From the NCBI GenBank assembly GCA_902478425.1, contig CABSKV010000046.1, forward strand, positions 1 through 10,901: a stretch of 10,901 nucleotides of DNA, given 5' to 3'. Below, piece after piece: positions 6,759 through 10,901 of this stretch. The notes under the pieces were generated by a model. It saw nothing but the letters and a program-made list of their open reading frames with translations, had not been told where the DNA came from and ran no database searches. The translations under genes were made by a program, and so were the position numbers. Every line of letters begins with the position of its first letter. Positions within the stretch are counted from its first letter, which is position 1. Source of the DNA: an uncultured Coriobacteriia bacterium (GTDB taxonomy: Bacteria > Actinomycetota > Coriobacteriia > Coriobacteriales > QAMH01).

Positions 6759-8579
6759 CTAGATGCGCTCCCCCTTCTCGTACCAGGGCAAGACCATGTT
6801 CAGATACCTTTTCGCGTACCGGTAGTAGATGTAGAGCCACTCGCCCACGACATCGCCTTCGGCCTCCTTCATGAGCGACCAGACGTACCAGCACCAGCCG
6901 GCAAACGCCACGTACGCGAAGTTGTGGCGCAACTCCTCGAAGCTGGGCGTACGACCGAAGTAATACGCCAGCGCCTGCTCTGCCTCCTCGACCGAGAGCT
7001 CGCAGCATACGGTGTACGTGCCAAAGTCACTCGCGTAATCCGACATGCCCGCGTATTCCCAATCGATGAGAGATATCTCGTCATCGGCGCCAACCAGGAA
7101 GTTCAGGTAGAAGAAGTCGTTGTGGCACAGGCAGCTATATGTCTCGTCGGCCTCGACGAACTCGTGCAGGCGCTGCATGCGCTCCGCCATCTCGGCAAAG
7201 CCCGGAACGTCGATGACGCCCTCGCGCGCACGCAGCAGCTCCTCGTAGCGCTTGGACTCGGCATAGAAGTCGAATTGCCGCTCGAGCGTCGCGCCCGACT
7301 CGTGCAGGGCGCGTGCCATCTGCATCGCGCGCTTGGTCTGGACGGCATCATGTGGGTCGAGCTGCGTGCAATCGGCCACGAAGTGCGAAATCTTCCACCC
7401 CGTCTGGGGGTCACCGGTGATGAAGGTGTTGTCGAGGCCCAGCTCGTGGGCGATGTGGAGGCCGGCGAGCTCGGCATTTCGATCGATGAGGTTCTCGGTC
7501 CCCACTCCGGGGTGCCGGTACACGTACTCGGCGTCGCCCACGCGCACGTGGCACGAAAGGTTCGTGAGCCCCTGCTTGAGCGGGTACACGTCGCAGATGT
7601 CCGTCTTATTGCAGCCAAGCGCCGACACGATGTTGTCGAAGGCGAGCGAATCGACGTTCTCGATGAAATGCGGATCGAATTCGCGCAGGTCGTCGAGCGC
7701 ATCGAATTCGTGGATCATCTCGGCGGGATAGGGCCGCGCGACCATGTACAACTCGTCGATATGGTCGATGAACAGGTTCTCCCATAGCTTGTCCACCGTG
7801 GCGGGCAAGTCCCATTCATCGCGGATGATCTGGGCCATGCGCTGCGAGAACGGCTCGTCGAAGAACACGTGCCCGAGCATGATCTGCGAATCCGCACCAC
7901 CGATGGTCACGCCCACGATGCGATTCCTGGCGCCCAGGTGCACGCACCACTCGTCGGTCGCATCCTGCGCGTACTGCGTCGCGTAATAGGCGCCGTAGAC
8001 GTGCGATTCGAAGGGATTGTCGACGAAGTAGTTATCCGACGAGCAGACATAGGTGCGTCCGAGCTTGTCGAGCACCGCCATGAGAGACGAGTGGTTGTTT
8101 CGCTTCGCGTAGTGCTCGTTCACGACGATGCGCACGCCGAAGAGCTCTTCCAGGTAGAAGAAGTACTCCTTCTTGTAACCCACGACGACGGTGATGTCGT
8201 CGATGCCGGCCTCCTTGAGCTGGCGAATCTGGCGCTCGATGAGCACCTCGTCGCGCACGCGGAGCAACCCCTTGGGTTTCTCGTAGGAAATCGGCGCAAA
8301 GCGCGTGGAAAGGCCCGCAGCCAGAATGATCGCGTTATCGACCCGATACGGTTCGAGCGCCTGCATGCCCTGCTCGGTGAGGCGCATCCCTTCGGACCCT
8401 GCCTTTTCCAGCTTGCCCTGCTCGACGAGCTGGCGTTGCGCCGTATTCACCGTACCGACCGAAAGGCCCGTGCGCTCGGCAATAGAGCGCTGAGATAGTC
8501 CCGGATCCTGCATCAAACTGAGCAACACGGCAAATTGGTTCTTGCCTAGCTCGCCTGCGCCCTTCACGTCCGAAGCCAC
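6759..8579 (-). CDS. licCA: wHTH-LicC-LicA fusion: choline kinase / phosphocholine cytidylyltransferase with regulatory domain
   Basis: A 606-residue cytoplasmic protein with three parts. Residues 10-78 form a winged helix-turn-helix: LSQRSIAERTGLSVGTVNTA (28-47) is the helix-turn-helix and EGMRLTEQG (63-71) the wing. Residues 81-310 are a LicC-like nucleotidyltransferase, making CDP-choline from CTP and phosphocholine: AIILAAGLSTRF (83-94), KPKGLL (101-106), VVVGY (131-135), SSDNYF (180-185, metal-binding Asp182), and a LicC-specific DEWCVHLG/LWENL stretch. Residues 325-600 are a LicA-like choline kinase: LKQGLTNLSCHV (334-345, nucleotide loop), CHNDFFYLNF (485-494, catalytic Asp488, Asn493) and LIDWEYAGMSD (504-514, Asp506). 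The start is GTG at 8579 with a G/A-rich leader; choosing a later start would damage the wHTH. It is first in an operon with the licB-like gene. Fused LicC-LicA enzymes are known, for example in Treponema denticola; the DNA-binding part suggests self-regulation, which is inference. Confidence 0.9.
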   Translation of the reverse strand: MASDVKGAGELGKNQFAVLLSLMQDPGLSQRSIAERTGLSVGTVNTAQRQLVEQGKLEKAGSEGMRLTEQGMQALEPYRVDNAIILAAGLSTRFAPISYEKPKGLLRVRDEVLIERQIRQLKEAGIDDITVVVGYKKEYFFYLEELFGVRIVVNEHYAKRNNHSSLMAVLDKLGRTYVCSSDNYFVDNPFESHVYGAYYATQYAQDATDEWCVHLGARNRIVGVTIGGADSQIMLGHVFFDEPFSQRMAQIIRDEWDLPATVDKLWENLFIDHIDELYMVARPYPAEMIHEFDALDDLREFDPHFIENVDSLAFDNIVSALGCNKTDICDVYPLKQGLTNLSCHVRVGDAEYVYRHPGVGTENLIDRNAELAGLHIAHELGLDNTFITGDPQTGWKISHFVADCTQLDPHDAVQTKRAMQMARALHESGATLERQFDFYAESKRYEELLRAREGVIDVPGFAEMAERMQRLHEFVEADETYSCLCHNDFFYLNFLVGADDEISLIDWEYAGMSDYASDFGTYTVCCELSVEEAEQALAYYFGRTPSFEELRHNFAYVAFAGWCWYVWSLMKEAEGDVVGEWLYIYYRYAKRYLNMVLPWYEKGERI

Positions 8580-8624
8580 GTCCCCATCCTGCCTTCCCCT
8601 GCCTACCGCGACGTTTACACGGCA

Positions 8625-8653
8625 AGTCTACGTCAGTTCGCGTAAATGTTCAA
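8625..8653 (-). promoter_or_regulatory. Candidate promoter of the licCA-licB operon
   Basis: Read on the minus strand, TTGAAC (complement of 8648-8653) and TAGACT (complement of 8625-8630) are separated by exactly 17 bases, each matching four of six consensus positions. Transcription would begin near 8618, leaving a leader of about 40 bases before the GTG at 8579. The -35 hexamer lies inside one arm of the inverted repeat at 8641-8688, so a protein bound there should block or alter polymerase access. Confidence 0.4.
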
Positions 8654-8688
8654 TTAGCAAGTTTTTTTAACAATTTTGAACATTTGCG
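8641..8688. repeat. 13-bp inverted repeat, candidate operator of the lic operon
   Basis: CGTAAATGTTCAA (8641-8653) and TTGAACATTTGCG (8676-8688) are inverted copies matching at 12 of 13 positions. They are separated by 22 AT-rich bases that include a run of seven T (8662-8668). The two arms are offset by 35 bp. Because the left arm contains the predicted -35 hexamer of the lic operon, the pair is a good candidate binding site for a dimeric regulator, possibly the wHTH domain of LicCA. Alternatively the transcript could fold into a long-loop hairpin, which seems less likely because the arms lie at or upstream of the predicted start. Confidence 0.6.
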
Positions 8689-8771
8689 AGGATTCTATCA
8701 GAATGACTTGTCTCTTGCATAGCCCTTTTTCCCCAATACCTCACATGCGACCATAAATGTGACGCAAATCG

Positions 8772-8824
8772 AATACGTAACACCGCTCATCCGAAAGATG
8801 TGCTAAATTGTCAATTCGTAACAC
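8772..8824 (+). repeat. Direct repeat AAT(A/T)CGTAACAC upstream of the metal-chelate ABC operon
   Basis: The 12-mers at 8772-8783 and 8813-8824 differ at one position (A or T at the fourth base) and lie 41 bp apart, close to four helical turns. They end 62 bases before the ATG of the binding-protein gene and flank the possible extended -10 at 8801-8809. Same-face spacing near a promoter suggests paired regulator binding sites, perhaps metal-responsive, but no known box is matched and chance cannot be excluded for so short a repeat. Confidence 0.4.
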
Positions 8825-8885
8825 TTTTTTGATGCAAAAGCCCTATCGTTGGCTTCGCTCATGTGCATGGAGGAGAGGAGCACCC

Positions 8886-9980
8886 ATGAGAATCCGGAAA
8901 CTCGTCATCGTCGCGCTGGCATGCTGCCTATCCGCGTTCCTGCTGGCTGGCTGCGCTCAAACCCAGGGCTCGGACGCGGGGCAGACGCGCACCGTGACCG
9001 ATGTCTACGGCCGGAACGTGACAATTCCCGCCGAGGTCAAGACCTGTGCGACGGTCGGCAGCGCCGCGCGCTTCGTCGTCTATGCCGGCGGCACCGACAA
9101 GCTCATCGCCGTGACCGAGATGGACAAGCCCGCCTCGGCCGCTCGCCCCTACACCGTTGCCTGCGAGCAGGTCTTCGCCGACCTGCCAACGACCTCAAAC
9201 GGCAATCACCTCATGGAGACGAGCGTCGACGGCGAGGCCCTGCTCGAGCTCAAGCCCGACGTGATCATCTCGAGCCGCTCGGCCCAGGAATGCGATGGGC
9301 TCCAAAACCAGATCAACATCCCCGTCATCGGCATCAGCTACCAAGACCAGATGTTCACGAAGGACGTCTTCGACTCCATTGAGGTCGTCGCAGACGCACT
9401 TGGCACCGTCGAGCATGCCCGCCAGGTCATCGACAAGATGAACGGCTGGCAGGCCGATCTCGACAGCCGCACGGCCACCATCGCGGCCGCCGACAAGCCC
9501 AGCTGCTATGCGGGCGCCGTGAACTACAAGGGCGCGAAGAGCTTTGGCGGCACCTACGCCCAATACCCGCCCTTCGCCGCCGTGCACATCGACAACGTCG
9601 CCGACGGCGCGGCCACGTCGGGCTCCGTCGAGGTCACGCTCGAGCAGCTCGGCGAGTGGAACCCCGACTTCATGTTCCTCAACGCGGGCAACATGGAGCT
9701 GCTGAAGAAGGACTATGCCGACAACCAGGCGTTCTTCGACAGCCTCGAGGCCTTCCAGACGGGCAACATCTACACTCAGCCCTCATACAACATGAACGGC
9801 ACGAATATCGAGATCGCCATCTGCGACGCGTACTTCGACGGCGCCACCGTCTATCCGGAGGCATTCGCGGATGTCGACCTGCAGGGCACGTACCGCGAGA
9901 TCCTCTCGGTCATGCTCGGCGTGGACTGTTATGACCAGCTGCACGCCATGGGGTTCGACTTCGGCAAGCTCTCCTTCTAG
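8886..9980 (+). CDS. ABC transporter metal-chelate substrate-binding lipoprotein (FepB/BtuF-like)
   Basis: A 364-residue extracytoplasmic binding protein of the helical-backbone type used by iron-siderophore, heme and cobalamin importers. The ATG is preceded by GGAGAGGAG (8872-8880), far better than an in-frame TTG at 8808 that would prepend 26 residues and bury the signal peptide. MRIRKLVIVALACCLSAFLL leads to lipobox AGC, so Cys23 is the lipid anchor. TRTVTDVYGRNVTIP (35-48) is the typical start of the mature fold, and LLELKPDVIISS (119-130) the family's conserved strand. The second lobe carries SFGGTYAQYPPF (219-230) and HIDNVAD (234-240), as in iron-compound binding proteins of anaerobes. 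A FecCD permease starts eight bases after the stop, confirming ABC import. The ligand (iron chelate, heme or cobamide) cannot be decided from the sequence. Confidence 0.9.
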   Translation: MRIRKLVIVALACCLSAFLLAGCAQTQGSDAGQTRTVTDVYGRNVTIPAEVKTCATVGSAARFVVYAGGTDKLIAVTEMDKPASAARPYTVACEQVFADLPTTSNGNHLMETSVDGEALLELKPDVIISSRSAQECDGLQNQINIPVIGISYQDQMFTKDVFDSIEVVADALGTVEHARQVIDKMNGWQADLDSRTATIAAADKPSCYAGAVNYKGAKSFGGTYAQYPPFAAVHIDNVADGAATSGSVEVTLEQLGEWNPDFMFLNAGNMELLKKDYADNQAFFDSLEAFQTGNIYTQPSYNMNGTNIEIAICDAYFDGATVYPEAFADVDLQGTYREILSVMLGVDCYDQLHAMGFDFGKLSF

Positions 9981-9988
9981 GCACGCAC

Positions 9989-10901
9989 ATGAACCCCGAG
10001 GATCTGAGGACCGCACACGCGGCGCAGGCACCGGCTTCGTACCGGGAGCAATACCGTGGATACACGAGGTACAAGCGCCTCGTCATCTGCCTGCTCGTCG
10101 TCGTGCTCCTCGTCCTCGTCGTCGTCTCGATAACGCTTGGCACCGCCAACCTCTCTCCGCTCGACGTCATTGCCGCGCTCGTCGGGCAAGGCAGCGGGCA
10201 TGACCTCATCGTCGTGTGGAACCTGCGCATGCCGAGGATACTCACGGCCATCGTGGGTGGCATCGCGCTGGCGCTCGCAGGCTGCGCGTTTCAGAGCGTG
10301 CTGCGCAACCCCCTCGCTTCCGCGAGCACGCTCGGCATCTCCCAGGGCGCTGCGTTCGGCGCCTCCATCGCCATCATCGCCCTGGGAGTGGGCTCCTCGA
10401 CCGTAGCCTACGAGGGCCTCGGCGCGAGCAACCCCTACCTCACCGTGATCTGCGCCTTTCTCGGCGCGATGGCCTCGACGCTCGCCATACTCGCGCTCTC
10501 GCGCTTCCGCGACATGACGCCCGAGAGCATCGTGCTTGCCGGCGTGGCGCTCTCCGCGCTGTTCACGGGTGCCACGGCACTCATCCAGTACTTCGCACAG
10601 GACACGCAAGTCGCCGCCGTCGTGTTCTGGACCTTCGGCGACCTCGGGCGCGCGTCGTATCGCGAGATCGCCATCATGGCCATTATCGCGCTCGGTGCCT
10701 TCGTGTTCTTCTACTGCAACCGCTGGAACTTCAACGCGATGGAATCGGGCGAGGGCACCGCACATGGTCTGGGGCTCAACGTGAAGCGCACGCGCATGCT
10801 CAGCATGGTCGTCGGCGCGTTCGCCGCTTCCTCGGTCATCGCGTTTTGCGGGACGATCAACTTCATCGGTCTGGTCGCGCCGCACATCATGCGACGCTTC
10901 A
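9989..10901 (+). CDS. FecCD-family ABC transporter permease, partial (3' end outside window)
   Basis: An open frame runs from ATG at 9989 to the window edge, giving 304 residues without a stop. FecCD permeases are usually about 330-350 residues, so only the C-terminal few dozen are missing. It is the membrane channel of a metal-chelate importer, working as a dimer with the upstream lipoprotein and an ATPase expected downstream. Residues 1-30 are a hydrophilic, Tyr/Arg-rich cytoplasmic extension before the first membrane segment (31-51). Family motifs are LRMPRILTAIVGG (79-91), RNPLASASTLGISQGAAFGA (106-125), FWTFGDLGRA (213-222), and INFIGLVAPHIMRR (290-303), the loop that contacts the ATPase. 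The gene begins eight bases after the binding-protein stop and has a poor ribosome-binding site (TAGGCACG), which suggests translational coupling. Confidence 0.93.
   Translation, partial: MNPEDLRTAHAAQAPASYREQYRGYTRYKRLVICLLVVVLLVLVVVSITLGTANLSPLDVIAALVGQGSGHDLIVVWNLRMPRILTAIVGGIALALAGCAFQSVLRNPLASASTLGISQGAAFGASIAIIALGVGSSTVAYEGLGASNPYLTVICAFLGAMASTLAILALSRFRDMTPESIVLAGVALSALFTGATALIQYFAQDTQVAAVVFWTFGDLGRASYREIAIMAIIALGAFVFFYCNRWNFNAMESGEGTAHGLGLNVKRTRMLSMVVGAFAASSVIAFCGTINFIGLVAPHIMRRF

Larger units (their letters stand above)
8580..8885. other. Divergent AT-rich intergenic region between the lic and metal-chelate operons
   Basis: These 306 bases hold no gene that I can support; they are much richer in A/T than the flanking genes and serve as the shared regulatory region of two divergent operons. 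Besides the lic promoter, the 13-bp inverted repeat and the direct repeats listed separately, two small dyads are visible: ATTCT-ATC-AGAAT at 8692-8704 and TCACAT/ATGTGA at 8741-8746 and 8757-8762 with a 10-base spacer. A TGC-TAAATT sequence at 8801-8809 could be an extended -10 element for the rightward operon, though no -35 box accompanies it. I see no clear Fur or DtxR box. Confidence 0.7.

Noticed and set aside
8641..8688. The inverted repeat as ends of an insertion element or a terminator
   Set aside because: Only 22 bases separate the arms, there is no transposase, and the arms overlap the predicted lic promoter, so an operator is the better reading.
8741..8762. TCACAT/ATGTGA dyad as a CRP-type site
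   Set aside because: The half-sites are in the opposite order to TGTGA-N6-TCACA and the spacer is 10 bases; a CRP reading is not justified.
8808..8885. Upstream in-frame TTG start for the metal-chelate binding protein
   Set aside because: It would place 26 residues before a normal lipoprotein signal peptide; the ATG at 8886 has a strong GGAGAGGAG.
8580..8885. Fur or DtxR box for the metal-chelate operon
   Set aside because: The AT-rich stretches do not match either consensus on inspection, so iron control is not claimed.

Overview
The window is GC-rich with strong G/C preference at third codon positions. It carries lipoprotein-type binding proteins and no outer-membrane components. Together with a TAXI-type TRAP transporter, a Lic choline module and an Mbeg1-like hydrolase, this suggests an anaerobic, host-associated Gram-positive actinobacterium, most likely of class Coriobacteriia. 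That assignment is inferred from composition and gene content; no rRNA or other phylogenetic marker is present.

Layout: (1) Positions 1-190 are an AT-rich leader with a TATAAT-like box, a small dyad and a hairpin. (2) Positions 191-3548, plus strand, encode a two-gene TAXI TRAP transporter: a lipoprotein binding protein, a terminator-like hairpin, then a fused 4TM/12TM permease with a long acidic N-terminal extension. A GC-rich terminator hairpin follows. (3) Positions 3621-5729, plus strand, hold a cation diffusion facilitator and, 12 bases later, an Mbeg1/DUF2974-type serine hydrolase. (4) Positions 5751-8579, minus strand, converge on that pair. They encode a wHTH-LicC-LicA fusion followed by a LicB-like choline permease. 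(5) Positions 8580-8885 are a divergent, AT-rich intergenic region with several symmetrical and repeated motifs. (6) From 8886 to the window end, plus strand, lie a metal-chelate ABC binding lipoprotein and its FecCD-type permease, which runs off the edge.

How the genes work together: the TRAP pair should import an unidentified small organic acid using an ion gradient. The lic pair should import choline (LicB), phosphorylate it (LicA domain) and activate it to CDP-choline (LicC domain), supplying phosphocholine for a surface polymer or lipid. No LicD-type transferase is in the window. The ABC genes should import an iron or other metal chelate; the ATPase gene presumably lies just beyond the edge.

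The most interesting item is the 606-residue lic protein. A winged helix-turn-helix is fused to a nucleotidyltransferase and a kinase, the same functional order as NadR, so it could be an enzyme that senses choline metabolism and controls its own operon. A 13-bp inverted repeat overlapping the predicted -35 box of that operon is a natural candidate operator. I found no CRISPR array, IS element, tRNA, rRNA or phage gene.
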